Positions 8,484 through 19,356 of a DNA stretch of 23,380 nt are shown here, piece after piece. How positions within the stretch are numbered: position 1 is the stretch's first letter; each line of letters opens with the position of its first letter. The notes under the pieces were generated by a model. That model made no database searches, had not been told where the DNA came from, and saw nothing but the letters and a program-made list of their open reading frames with translations. Origin of the DNA: DASSSQ01 sp963839285 (GTDB lineage: Bacteria > Actinomycetota > Thermoleophilia > Gaiellales > Gaiellaceae); assembly GCA_963839285.1 (NCBI GenBank), contig CAWIUN010000030.1, forward strand, positions 1 through 23,380, written 5' to 3'. The position numbers were made by a program, and so were the translations under genes.

Positions 8484-8855
8484 CTAGCGCGAGTCCGCGT
8501 CGAGGATCGCGCGCACGAGGTCGGCCGCGATCTGGTCCTTGGTGACGTAGCCGGCCGCGCCGGCGCGGCGCGCGGCGTCGACGTCCTGGGGCGCGTTCGA
8601 GCCGGTCAGGATCAGCACGCGGGCGCCGGGCGCGTGCCGGCGGATCTGCGCCGTCGCCTCGAGCCCGTCCATCACCGGCATCGAGATGTCCATCAGGACG
8701 ACGTCCGGCTCGAGCTCGCGGGCGAGCCGCACCGCCTCCTCGCCGTCGCGGGCACGGCCGACGACGCGCACCCGCCCGTCGCCGGAGAGGATCGCCTCGA
8801 GCGCCTCCGCGAAGAGCGTGTGGTCGTCTGCGATCAGGATGCTGGTCGAGGCCAC
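8484..8855 (-). CDS. Stand-alone response-regulator receiver protein
   Basis: A 123-residue CheY-type receiver with no output domain. The acidic pocket is Asp10-Asp11 (IADDH), the phosphoacceptor Asp56 is in VVLMDISMP, the switch Thr84 in LILTGS and the conserved Lys106 in YVTKDQ. The sequence is closest in style to NarL/LuxR-type receivers (ADDHTLFAEALEAIL, RAGAAGYVTKD), but the DNA-binding half is absent: the stop comes at the end of the fifth helix. I chose the GTG at 8855 because the upstream ATG at 8927 would run into the divergent gene. No histidine kinase is adjacent. It would act by protein contacts, possibly as a phosphate sink or phospho-relay partner. Confidence 0.85.
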   Translation of the reverse strand: MASTSILIADDHTLFAEALEAILSGDGRVRVVGRARDGEEAVRLARELEPDVVLMDISMPVMDGLEATAQIRRHAPGARVLILTGSNAPQDVDAARRAGAAGYVTKDQIAADLVRAILDADSR

Positions 8856-8882
8856 TGGGCGGAGAACGGACGCGGGGGTCGG

Positions 8883-8888
8883 TAGGCT
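8883..8888 (+). promoter_or_regulatory. -10 box TAGGCT, leaderless type
   Basis: TAGGCT ends six bases before the GTG of the 76-aa gene. The same hexamer precedes the malic enzyme and moaD-moaE genes at nearly the same distance. Confidence 0.5.
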
Positions 8889-8894
8889 GCGGCG

Positions 8895-9125
8895 GTGGAC
8901 GAGATCGCCGCGCGAGAGCGTATTCAAAAGCTCCTCGTCACGGGCGACAACCGCCTCAAGCAGGGCGTCGCCCCCGAGAAGGTCCGCGAGAGCTTCCTGC
9001 AGGCGCTCGAGGCGGCGCGCGAGGCGGGGCTCGAGGAGACCGTCCGCCCGCTCGTCGAGCTCAGGCTCGCGGACCTCGAGCGGCTCGCGCGAGAATCGCC
9101 TCGATCCGCTCCGCCTGACGCCTGA
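8895..9125 (+). CDS. Unknown 76-aa helical protein
   Basis: I do not recognise a family. The GTG start lies six bases after a TAGGCT box, so the mRNA is probably leaderless. The protein is charged and strongly helical: helix 1 IAARERIQKLLVTGDNRLKQ, helix 2 PEKVRESFLQALEAAREAG, helix 3 TVRPLVELRLADLERLARE, with a short proline-rich tail. No signal peptide, cysteines or membrane segments. It is divergent from the lone receiver gene with only 39 nt between the starts, so the two may be co-regulated. Its last 65 nt overlap the end of the convergent glycosyltransferase gene, which is unusual and could mean one of the two 3' ends is shifted by a sequence error. Confidence 0.6.
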   Translation: MDEIAARERIQKLLVTGDNRLKQGVAPEKVRESFLQALEAAREAGLEETVRPLVELRLADLERLARESPRSAPPDA

Positions 9126-10046
9126 CGTCGTGCGCCGCGGCCGCCTCGCGCGCCGCCTCGTTCGGGATCGGCAGCCTCGCCGCCTCGCGGAGGCCGTCCG
9201 CGAGCGCGTCCGGGTCGAGCGGGTCGACGAGCACGCCGGCGCCGGACGGGACGAGCTCGGGCGGGCCGCCGACGCGCGTCGCGACGACGGGCCGGCCCAT
9301 CGCCATCGCCTCGAGCAGCGACTGGCCGAGCGGCTCGAGCAGGCTGGGCTGGCAGAGGACGTGCGCGTCCGCGACCGCCGCGGGCACCTCGTCGTGAGGG
9401 ACGCGGCCGCGCAGGACGACGCCTGCCCGTCCCTGGAGCGCGCTCCGCAGCGGGCCGTCGCCGACGAAGGTCAGCGTCCCCTCCCCCAGCCGCGCGAACG
9501 CGTCCGCGAGCCGGACGACGTTCTTGCGCTCCGAGAGCGAGCCGACGCAGAGGAAGCGCGGCGGGCCGTCCGGCGCGGGCGCGGGCGCGAACCGCTCCAG
9601 GTCGACGCCGGAGCTGACGACCTCGGTCTTCCCGCGCGCCGCCGGCAGCTTCGTCTCGAGCTCGCGGCGCAGGTAGTCGGAGACGCAGACGACCGCGGCC
9701 GCGCGCCGGACGACGAGGCGCGTCGCCGCCGCCACGCCCGGCAGCTGGCCGACGTTGCGGACGTCGCGGCCGTGGGCGGTGACGACGAGCGGCGCCCGGC
9801 CGGCGAGCGCGGCGACGAGGCCCGAGGGGACGAGGAAGTGCGCGTAGACGACGTCGGGACGCGCGGCGCGGCGCGTCCGCCGCAGCAGCTCGAGGTAGCG
9901 GCGCCTGCCTCCCGCGCGCGAGTCGAGGACGGCGAGCTCGACCTCGTGCCCGCGTCCCGCAGCGCCAGCTCGACCTGGCGCACGAAGGTGCCGAGGTCGG
10001 GCGCCCCGGGCCCCGGGTACATCTGCGAGACGAGCAGGATCCGCAT
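9061..10046 (-). CDS. GT4-family glycosyltransferase (one frame break)
   Basis: A GT-B fold retaining glycosyltransferase, about 328 residues. The N-terminal acceptor domain begins MRILLVSQMYPGPGAPDLGTFVR, with VVTAHGRDVRNV in its middle and VVCVSDYLRREL near residue 115. The C-terminal donor domain has FLCVGSLSERKNVVRLADAF, LTFVGDGPL and the E-x7-E motif EPLGQSLLEAMAMGRPVVAT that binds the sugar-nucleotide. Substrates cannot be told. The start has a clear ribosome site, GGGAGG before ATG. The frame breaks near 9948, where one base is missing (expected GG); the sequence resumes as HEVELAVLD. It stands alone; its 3' end overlaps the convergent 76-aa gene. Confidence 0.9.
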
Positions 10047-10174
10047 GTCCTCCCTCTCCGCAGGCGCGCCGGCCGGCTACCCGCGTGCTCCGTCTCGCCT
10101 GCGCACGCGCCGGAGCTTAGACACCGGCCGCGCCCCGCCGCACGCCTGCCGTCGGCGGGCGGGGGCGGCCGGAG

Positions 10175-10345
10175 CTAGAGGCTTGATGCGCATCGTCCGC
10201 GGCCGCGGACGTCCGCCCCAGGCGCGGCGCCAGGCCGCACCGACGTCCTCGCACGTGCAACCAGCATGCGCCACGGACGCCGGCACGCCCTGGCTTGGCC
10301 TGGAACGGCGCCGCTAGGGACGTCCAATGCGCATCAAGCCTCTAG
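10175..10345. repeat. 171-bp imperfect palindrome, MITE-like element
   Basis: Perfect 19-bp terminal inverted repeats, CTAGAGGCTTGATGCGCAT (10175-10193) and its complement (10327-10345). Inside, the two arms continue as matching blocks: GGACGTCC (10207-10214 against 10318-10325), GCGGCGCC and AGGCC on both arms in the same order, with small bulges, so nearly the whole unit can fold into one long hairpin. The left arm carries an extra insertion with the 16-bp palindrome GTCCGCGGCCGCGGAC (10195-10210). There is no transposase. The ends could be read as a CTAG or TA target duplication flanking a 15-16 bp repeat, as for IS5-type elements. The right end supplies the stop codon of the oxidase gene. 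The remaining gap sequence, 10047-10174, shows no gene, only a TAAGCT box (10119-10114, -). Confidence 0.75.
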
Positions 10346-11706
10346 GGGGCGATGTTGTGGTTGTGGTGGAAGACGTTCTCCGGGTCGAGCCTGCGCTTGA
10401 CCTCGACCAGGCGGTCGTAGTTCGGGCCGTAGGCGCCGCGGATCGCGTCCTCCCCCTGGTCGTCGCCGAGGTAGTTGAGCCAGCGCCGCTCGCTCAGGTG
10501 CTCGCCGAGAGCTGCGTGGAGAGTCGCGGGTCCAGGCGACGTTGACGCCGGTTGCCGCCGGGTCGAGCCAGGTCGAGGGGAGGACGAGGTTCCAGCCCTC
10601 CTCGCGGTGGGCACCGCCGTCTCGGTCGCCCCGACGCGGCAGACGGCGCCGTGGAAGTGCTCGAGCAGGATCGAGCTCATGGGCGAGGGAACCCGTGCGA
10701 AGTGCTCGACGGCGGTCTCGATCAGCGGGTCCGAGAGCCCGGTCGTGAAGCTCGAGAGCCAGTAGCCGAGCGCACCGGCCGGATAGGCCGCGTCGAGCAG
10801 GGTGTTCATGACCGGGTACGGCATCGGCCCCACCTCGACCAGCAGCGGCGAGCCCCAGGACTTGAAGGGCGCGAGCTCCCGCTCCGCCTCGGCCGGCGTC
10901 CCCGTGTGGAAGACGACGAGCGCGGCGATCTTCGTCCCGGAGCCGTCCGGAGTGTGTCCGAGCACCCCGAAGACCGTCAGGTCGTCCGACGCGCCGGCGA
11001 CCGCGTCCCGGTAGAAGCGGAGCAGCTCACCCGCGGCGTCGATGGGGTGCGCGATCAGGCCGCCGACGACGGTCTCGAGCGGGTGGAGCCGGTACTGCAG
11101 CGAGGCGGCGACCCCGAAGTTGCCGCCGCCGCCGCGCAGCGCCCACAGCAGGTCGGGATCGCTCTGCTCGTCGACCTGGAGGATGCGGCCTTCGGCGCTG
11201 ACGAGCTCGACGGAGAGCAGGTTGTCGCAGCCGAGACCGTGCTTGGCCATCAGCCAGCCGAGACCGCCGCCGAGGGTGTAGCCGGCGATGCCGGTCGTCG
11301 AGATCGCGCCGCCGGTCGTCGCCAGCCCGTGCGCGCCGGCCTCGCGGTTCAGCTCGCCCCAGAGGACGCCGCCCTGCGCGCGCACGGTCAGCGCAACGGG
11401 ATCGACGTGGATGCCCCTCATGGGCGACAGGTCGATCATCAGCGCACCGTCGACGACGGCGCGCCCGGCGACGTTGTGCCCGCCGCCGCGAACGCTGACG
11501 TCGAGGCCCTCGTCGCGGGCGAAGCGGACGACGTCGGCGACGTCCGCGGTGCTCCGGCAGCGGGCGATCAGCGCCGGCGTCCGGTCGACCAGGCCGTTGT
11601 GGATGCGCCGCGCCTGCTCGTACCCCTCGTCGCCCGGCTCGAGCACCGTGCCCGAGAACACCGTCCGCAGCGCCGCGAGCCGTTCCGCCGCCTCTGCTGT
11701 CAGCAT
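10342..11706 (-). CDS. Berberine-bridge-type FAD-linked oxidase (two compensating breaks)
   Basis: A 454-residue flavin oxidase of the FAD_binding_4 plus BBE type, oxidising an alcohol, sugar or other small substrate with oxygen. The FAD domain has RSTADVADVVRFARDEGL, then RGGGHN with His77 for 8-alpha-histidyl FAD, LMIDLSPMRGI, the TLGGGLGWLMAKHGLGCDN block with Cys160 as the likely second covalent link, and LLWALRGGGGNFGV. The BBE end is YDRLVEVKRRLDPENVFHHN. A strong ribosome site GGGAGGT precedes the ATG. Between about 10611 (one G missing) and 10522 (one extra A) the sequence is read out of frame for some 30 residues; the corrected stretch reads WNLVLPSTWLDPAATGVNVA. No signal peptide. 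The UAG stop lies in the flanking repeat. Confidence 0.9.
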   Translation of the reverse strand: MLTAEAAERLAALRTVFSGTVLEPGDEGYEQARRIHNGLVDRTPALIARCRSTADVADVVRFARDEGLDVSVRGGGHNVAGRAVVDGALMIDLSPMRGIHVDPVALTVRAQGGVLWGELNREAGAHGLATTGGAISTTGIAGYTLGGGLGWLMAKHGLGCDNLLSVELVSAEGRILQVDEQSDPDLLWALRGGGGNFGVAASLQYRLHPLETVVGGLIAHPIDAAGELLRFYRDAVAGASDDLTVFGVLGHTPDGSGTKIAALVVFHTGTPAEAERELAPFKSWGSPLLVEVGPMPYPVMNTLLDAAYPAGALGYWLSSFTTGLSDPLIETAVEHFARVPSPMSSILLEHFHGAVCRVGATETAVPTARRAGTSSSPRPGSTRRQPASTSPGPATLHAALGEHLSERRWLNYLGDDQGEDAIRGAYGPNYDRLVEVKRRLDPENVFHHNHNIAP

Positions 11707-11721
11707 CGTCCACCTCCCTGG

Positions 11722-11736
11722 AGAATCGCGATTCTA
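11722..11736 (-). promoter_or_regulatory. -10 box with overlapping palindromic operator, oxidase gene
   Basis: AGAATCGCGATTCT (11722-11735) is a perfect 14-bp palindrome. On the minus strand TAGAAT (11736-11731), close to the -10 consensus, overlaps its first half, with the ribosome site about 20 nt further on. A repressor bound here would block initiation. No regulator gene is adjacent. Confidence 0.5.
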
Positions 11737-11780
11737 GGAGAGGCAGATGCAAGAGCAGCGCGGGGAGGTCCGGCCGCAGC

Positions 11781-12853
11781 TTAGGCTGCGCTGGCCGTCG
11801 CCTGCCGCCCCCGCCGGGAGATCGTCGGGTCGATCGCGTAGAGGAGCAGGTCGACGACGAGGTTGAGCAGGATGATCGCGATCGCGGTCACGAGCACGAC
11901 GCCGACGATCACCGGCAGGTCGTAGCCGGAGAAGCCCTGCAAGCGCGCCGATCGTCGTCCGCCCGAGGCCCGGCAGCGCGAACACCGTCTCGACGTAGAG
12001 GGCGATCCCGATCGCCATCCCCGCGTCCATGCCGACCATCGTCACGACGGGCGCGATCGCGTTGCGGAGCGCGTGGCTGCGGATCACCGTCAGCTCCGAG
12101 GCGCCCTTGGCGCGGGCCGTGCGGACGTAGGGCTCCTCGAGCACCTCGAGCATCCGCGCCCGCATCATCCGCAGGTAGAGGGCGACGAAGAAGAGCGCGA
12201 AGGTGACCCACGGCAGGGCCAGGTGCGAGGCCCAGGCGGCCGGCCCGCCGCAGAGCTCGTTGCCGAAGCGCGCCGCCTGCGCCCGCGCCGCCGCCGACGG
12301 GGCGGTGAAGGTGCAGTAGCCGGAGGCGGGCGCGAGGTGCCAGCGGTTGCCGACGAAGAGCTGCAGCAGCAGCCCGACGACGAGCGGGTGCGTCGAGATC
12401 GCGGCGAGCGAGAGACCGAGCGCCAGCCGGTCGGCGACGCCGCGCGGGCCGCGTCGCCACGAAGGTCCCGAGCGGGATCGCGAGCGCCAGCAGGAGCAGG
12501 AAGCCGCCGACGACGAGCGAGCCCGTCACCCTGGCGCCGCGCCAGACGATGTCGCGCACCGGCACGCCGCCCTGCAGCCCCGCGCGGGCGAAGAACGACT
12601 GCGAGGCCCAGGAGACGCCGAGGTCGCCGTGCAGCGCCCGCCGGACGTACTTCTCGTACTGGACGTAGACGGGGCGGTCGATCCCGAGCTCGTGGTCGAC
12701 CTGGGCGATCTGCTCGGGCGTCGCCCGCTGCAGGTCGAGCACGAACCCGGCCGGGTTCTGCGGGATCTTGAAGTACATGACGAAGGTGACGATCGAGAGC
12801 ACGAAGAGCAGCACGACCGCGACCGCGAGCCGGCGGAGCACGTAGGCGAGCAT
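11781..12853 (-). CDS. DppB-like ABC transporter permease (two frame breaks)
   Basis: Inner-membrane permease of the peptide/nickel ABC importer family, about 356 residues. The N-terminal MLAYVLRRLAVAVVLLFVLSIVTF membrane segment and the ELGIDRPVYVQYEKYVRRALHGDLG loop are typical of DppB. The inner-face EAA loop reads EEPYVRTARAKGASELTVIRSHALRNA, which contacts the ATPase. A periplasmic loop with two cysteines (SGYCTF, NELCGG) is longer than in E. coli. The frame is lost at GGG 12446-12448 and AA 11941-11942 (one extra base each); the end then reads DLPVIVGVVLV and closes with TAA at 11781. It starts 13 nt after the dppC-like gene. ATPases are not in the window. Confidence 0.88.
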
Positions 12854-12866
12854 CAGCGACCGCCCC

Positions 12867-13950
12867 TCATCGTCCGCCTCGCGGGTCGAGCGCCTCGCGC
12901 AGCCCCTCGCCGAACTGGTTGAAGGCGAAGACGGTGACGAAGATCGCCGCGCTCGGGATCAGCGTCAGGAGCGGCTCGGTCGTCGCCGGGTTGTACGGGT
13001 TCGGGGAGAGCAGCGAGCCCCAGGTCTGCGCCAGCATCGAGCCCCAGCTCGCCGTCGGCAGCCTGACGCCCGCGCCGAGGAAGGTGACGCCGATCTCGAT
13101 CATCACGTTGGTCGCGATCGCGAGGGTCGCGTAGACGACGAGCGGCGGCACGACGTGCGGCAGCAGGTGCGTGCGGACGATCCGCGTGTCGCGGGCCCCG
13201 GTCATCGCCGCCGCCTCGACGAACTCGGCGTGCCGCAGCGAGAGCACCCGCGTCCGCACGATCCGGGCCGGGTAGAACCACGTGAAGGCGCCGATCAGGA
13301 GCACGAGCTGCAGCACGCCCTTGTTCAGGATCCCGCCGAGCGTCGCGTTCGCGAGCCCGCCCGAGACGGTGCTGCCGATCATGACCAGGAAGAGCAGGTA
13401 CGGGAACGCCATCACGAGGTCGGTGAAGCGCGAGATCGCGGCGTCGACGAGGCCGCCGAGGTAGCCGGCGGCGGCGCCGAGCACGGTGCCGATGACGATC
13501 GCGAGCAGCGTCGCCCCGAGCGCGACCTCGAGCGAGACGCGGCCGCCGTAGAGCAGGCGCAGGAACTCGTCGCGGCCCGAGCGAGCCGTCGGCGCCGAGC
13601 ACGAAGAGCGTCGAGCCGGTGCCCGCGTCCGGCCTCGGCAGTCCGAGCCCGCCGTTCGTCGGCGGGCCGGAGCCGAGCGTGAAGGTGTCGGGCACGGTCG
13701 TCCAGAGGCCGACCGGCTTCAGGTCGGCCGTGACCGCGTACGGGAACGGGTCGTTCGGGCCGTGGCCGACGATCCGCTCGACGATCGGGCCGCCCGCGAT
13801 CACGGCGAAGAGGACGAATGCGACCGCGGCGCCCGAGGCGAGCGCGACCCGGTCGCGGCGCAGCCGGCGCCGGGCGAGCGTCCACGGGCCCGCCGGCCGG
13901 GTCGACCCGCCGCCCGCCTCGAGCGGGATCGCTGCCGCGTCGCTCGCCAT
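12867..13950 (-). CDS. DppC-like ABC transporter permease (one frame break)
   Basis: Second permease of the same importer, about 360 residues. A cytosolic N-terminus ends in GPWTLARRRLRRDRVALAS, followed by a membrane helix, a periplasmic stretch with many Gly/Pro, and the DppC core: GRVSLEVALGATLLAIVIGT, AMTGARDTRIVRTHLLPHVV (EAA loop), EIGVTFLGAGVRLPTASWGSM and the family end NQFGEGLREALDPR. GGAAGAGG lies before the ATG as ribosome site. One frame break: CCC 13576-13578 should be CC. Follows the MOSC gene by 35 nt and precedes the dppB-like gene; this C-before-B order is the reverse of the common dppABCDF order. Confidence 0.88.
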
Positions 13951-13985
13951 GACCTCTTCCTGCGACTCCGGACGGCCCGTCTCGG

Positions 13986-14755
13986 TTAGCCGAGCGGGAG
14001 CAGCTCGTCGCCGACGCGGACGCGGCCGGGCTGCTCGACCGTCCCCCAGACGCCGAAGAGGACGGCGCCGTCGGACGCGCGCCGGCCGCGGTAGCGCGCG
14101 AGCAGGCGGAGCGTGTCGAGGTCGCGCCGGGCGGTCTCGGGGTCGCGCGTCGTCACCGCGCAGCGGTCGACCGGAGCTCCGAGGCGGACGACCGCCTCCC
14201 CGAGCCGGAAGCCGCGACCCTCCCACGCGTCTTCGGCGTGCGGCTCGCAGCCGGCGAGCTCGAACAGCATCCGGAAGCGGCGCGCGTCGAGCCGCTCGAC
14301 GCCGGCCTCCTCGGCAAGGCGCCGCAGCGAGCCGTCGGAGACGAAGCTGAGCGGCTCGGTCAGGCCGGCGGAGGGGCCGTCCGAGCGGACGAGCCGGACG
14401 GGCGCGCCCGCGAGTCGCGAGAGCGGCCCGTCCCAGGGCCCTTCGACCACGCGGCCGGCCAGCTCGAGCGCCCCGGTGGTCGAGCGGACCGCCTCGCCGC
14501 CGGCGCGCGCGTCGCCCTCGACCTCCTCGCCGTCCGGGAAGCGGACCGAGAGCCGCTCGGCCGCCGCGTCCCAGCGCGCCTCCACGAGCGAGAGCCAGGC
14601 CGTGGCCGAGGTGCGGAGGCGCTGCCCGTCGGCGCCCGCGACGAAGAAGCGGCGGTTGCCGGCGACCCCGTCCGGCCCGAGCTCGACCTCGTCCGGATGC
14701 AGCAGCCGGAAGCCCTTGACGGGCGCGACGGAGATGCGGGCGACCGTGGCGCCGG

Positions 14756-14759
<4 letters not shown>
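13986..14759 (-). CDS. MOSC-domain protein
   Basis: A 257-residue protein with the N-terminal MOSC beta-barrel (VARISVAPVKGFRLLHPDEVELGPDGVAGNRRFF in outline) and the C-terminal MOSC domain with the conserved cysteine in PVDRCAVTTRDPETARRDLDTLR. Related proteins (YcbX, mARC and the MoCo sulfurase C-terminus) bind molybdenum cofactor or carry sulfur and reduce N-hydroxylated compounds. The GTG start overlaps the mutase stop as GTGA, so it is translated with the mutase. It is cytosolic. The link to the mutase is not obvious; it may matter that a molybdopterin synthase gene lies about 3 kb away. Confidence 0.85.
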
Positions 14760-16338
<1,579 letters not shown>

Positions 16339-16345
16339 GGCCGGG

Positions 16346-16351
16346 ATCGTA
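16346..16351 (-). promoter_or_regulatory. -10 box TACGAT before the mutase operon
   Basis: TACGAT on the minus strand ends seven bases before the mutase ATG, which places the transcript start at or next to the start codon. The 16339-16447 gap otherwise shows no gene. Confidence 0.45.
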
Positions 16352-16447
16352 TCCCCGTCGGGTCTCCGCCACGCTGGTCCGGCCCGGGCCGATCCTCGCG
16401 ACTCCGCCCGATCCCGGGATCGAGCCGGTCGCCCGTCCGTCACCGCC

Positions 16448-17872
<1,425 letters not shown>

Positions 17873-17953
17873 GTCAGAGAGCCTAGAGGGTTGACGGGCA
17901 GTGGACGCCACGAGCACTGCGCAGCGAGCTTCTGGACCGTAGGCTTCCCGGCG
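17873..17953. promoter_or_regulatory. Divergent leaderless promoters, malic enzyme and moaD-moaE
   Basis: The 81-nt gap carries the same hexamer on both strands: TAGGCT at 17885-17880 (minus), seven bases before the malic enzyme GTG, and TAGGCT at 17940-17945 (plus), eight bases before the moaD-moaE ATG. No ribosome site is seen in front of either gene. Confidence 0.55.
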
Positions 17954-18583
17954 ATGAAGGTGACCGTGCGGCTCTTCGCAGGCCTCCGCGAGCGGGCGGG
18001 CTGGTCGTCGCGCGAGCTCGAGGCGGCGAGCGTCGCCGACGTCTGGGCCGCGCTCGACCTCGGCGACGAGCCCGAGGGCCTCCTCTACGCGGTCAACAAG
18101 GAGTACGCCGAGCGGGACCGCGCGCTCGCGGACGGCGACGAGGTGGCGCTGATCCCGCCCGTCTCGGGCGGCGCCTTCCTGCTCTCGGACGGGCCGCTCT
18201 CGCTCGACGCCGCCGTCGCCGAGGTCGCCTCGGCCGACGCCGGCGCGATCGCGACCTTCACCGGCACCGTCCGCCGCGCCTCGCGCGGCCGCGACGTCCA
18301 GTACCTCGAGTACGAGGCCTACGAGGGCATGGCCGAGCAGACGATGGCCGCGCTGGCCGAGGAGCTGCGGGCGCGGCACGACCTGCTCGAGGTCGCGATC
18401 CACCACCGCGTCGGCCGGGTCGAGATCGGCGAGCCCTCGGTCGTGATCGCCGTCGCCGCCGCCCACCGCGCCGCCGCGCTCGCCGCCTGCCGCGAGGCGA
18501 TCGACACGCTCAAGCAGACGGTGCCGCTCTGGAAGAAAGAGGTGTACGAGGGCGGCGAGGAATGGATCGGGCGCGGGTCGTGA
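17954..18583 (+). CDS. MoaD-MoaE fusion, molybdopterin synthase
   Basis: A 209-residue single chain holding both molybdopterin synthase subunits, which add two sulfurs to precursor Z (cPMP). Residues 1-73 are MoaD, a ubiquitin-like sulfur carrier (MKVTVRLFAGLRERAG, ending ALIPPVSGG). Residues 78-209 are MoaE: AIATFTGTVRRASRGRDVQ, LEYEAYEGMAE, HHRVGRVEIGEPSV and the catalytic lysines in LKQTVPLWKKE. MoaD needs a free C-terminal Gly-Gly for adenylation and thiocarboxylation; here Gly72-Gly73 is followed at once by MoaE, so the chain must be cut after Gly73, as reported for mycobacterial MoaX. Leaderless start after TAGGCT. Possibly in one transcript with the M50 protease gene 119 nt downstream. 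Confidence 0.93.
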   Translation: MKVTVRLFAGLRERAGWSSRELEAASVADVWAALDLGDEPEGLLYAVNKEYAERDRALADGDEVALIPPVSGGAFLLSDGPLSLDAAVAEVASADAGAIATFTGTVRRASRGRDVQYLEYEAYEGMAEQTMAALAEELRARHDLLEVAIHHRVGRVEIGEPSVVIAVAAAHRAAALAACREAIDTLKQTVPLWKKEVYEGGEEWIGRGS

Positions 18584-18689
18584 GCCGCGCGCGGGAGCTC
18601 GTCCGTGCCGCCTGCGTCCGCCCCGGCGCGATCCGCGTCGACTGCATCCTCGCGGCCCTTGATTCGGGCGGACGGGCGGCCGATACAGC

Positions 18690-18695
18690 TACCGT
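18690..18695 (+). promoter_or_regulatory. -10 box TACCGT before the M50 protease gene
   Basis: TACCGT ends seven bases before the ATG at 18703, and no ribosome site is present. A GTG at 18694 is in the same frame and could add three residues. The spacing supports 18703 as a leaderless start. Confidence 0.4.
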
Positions 18696-18702
18696 GAGCC
18701 CG

Positions 18703-19356
18703 ATGGAGCCGACCGGGGAGCTGCGCGACTACGAGCCGATCCAGCCGCGCGGGCCCTCCGTCCGCGACTGGCTGCGCCGGATCTGGGCGCCGATCGCGGC
18801 GATCGTCGGCCTCCTGCTCAAGTTCGGCTTCGTCGGCCTCAAGTTCGCGTCGATCTTCATCGCGATCGGCGGCTACGCGCTCCTCTGGGGCTGGAAGTTC
18901 GGCGTCGGCTTCGTCGCCCTGATCTTCATCCACGAGATGGGCCACTTCTTCGAGGCGCGGCGACAGGGGCTGCATGCCTCCTGGCCGACGTTCATCCCCT
19001 TCCTCGGCGCCTACGTGACGATCCAGGGCCGCGGGCTGAACCCGTGGACGAACGCGCAGGTGGCGCTCGCCGGCCCGCTGGTCGGAGGCGTCGGGGCGAC
19101 CGTCTTCTGGGGGGTCGGCGAGCGGATCGACTCGCCGCTCATGCAGGCGCTCGGCTACGCGGGCTTCCTGATCAACCTGATCAACCTGATCCCGGTCGGC
19201 TTCCTCGACGGCGGCGTCGCCTGGCGCTCGGCGAGGTTCCTGCGGCTCGGCGGCGGCGGCGCGAAGGCGCTCTACGTCTACGGCGTCTACTTCGGCACCG
19301 CCGCGGCGCTCGCGCTCGGCATGTACGCGGCGCACGTGCACCAGACCCGGCTCTGA
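18703..19356 (+). CDS. M50-family membrane metalloprotease
   Basis: A 217-residue integral membrane zinc protease of the site-2 protease type, which cuts within or near the membrane. After a 28-residue basic cytosolic tail come about four to five membrane segments. The zinc site is HEMGH (residues 77-81) at the end of the second helix, and the third ligand Asp169 is in NLIPVGFLDGG. It has no PDZ domain and is short, like the uncharacterised actinobacterial S2P-like group rather than RseP. Its TGA overlaps the next ATG as TGATG, so it is coupled to the LOG-family gene. Substrate unknown. Confidence 0.88.
   Translation: MEPTGELRDYEPIQPRGPSVRDWLRRIWAPIAAIVGLLLKFGFVGLKFASIFIAIGGYALLWGWKFGVGFVALIFIHEMGHFFEARRQGLHASWPTFIPFLGAYVTIQGRGLNPWTNAQVALAGPLVGGVGATVFWGVGERIDSPLMQALGYAGFLINLINLIPVGFLDGGVAWRSARFLRLGGGGAKALYVYGVYFGTAAALALGMYAAHVHQTRL

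Noticed and set aside
8856..8927. Upstream ATG (8927) as start of the receiver gene
   Set aside because: It would overlap the coding start of the divergent gene and its promoter, and the added 24 residues are not part of a receiver domain.
8094..12275. Shared ELCG motif in the solute-binding protein and the DppB-like loop as evidence of partnership
   Set aside because: A four-residue match in unrelated contexts is expected by chance in this composition.
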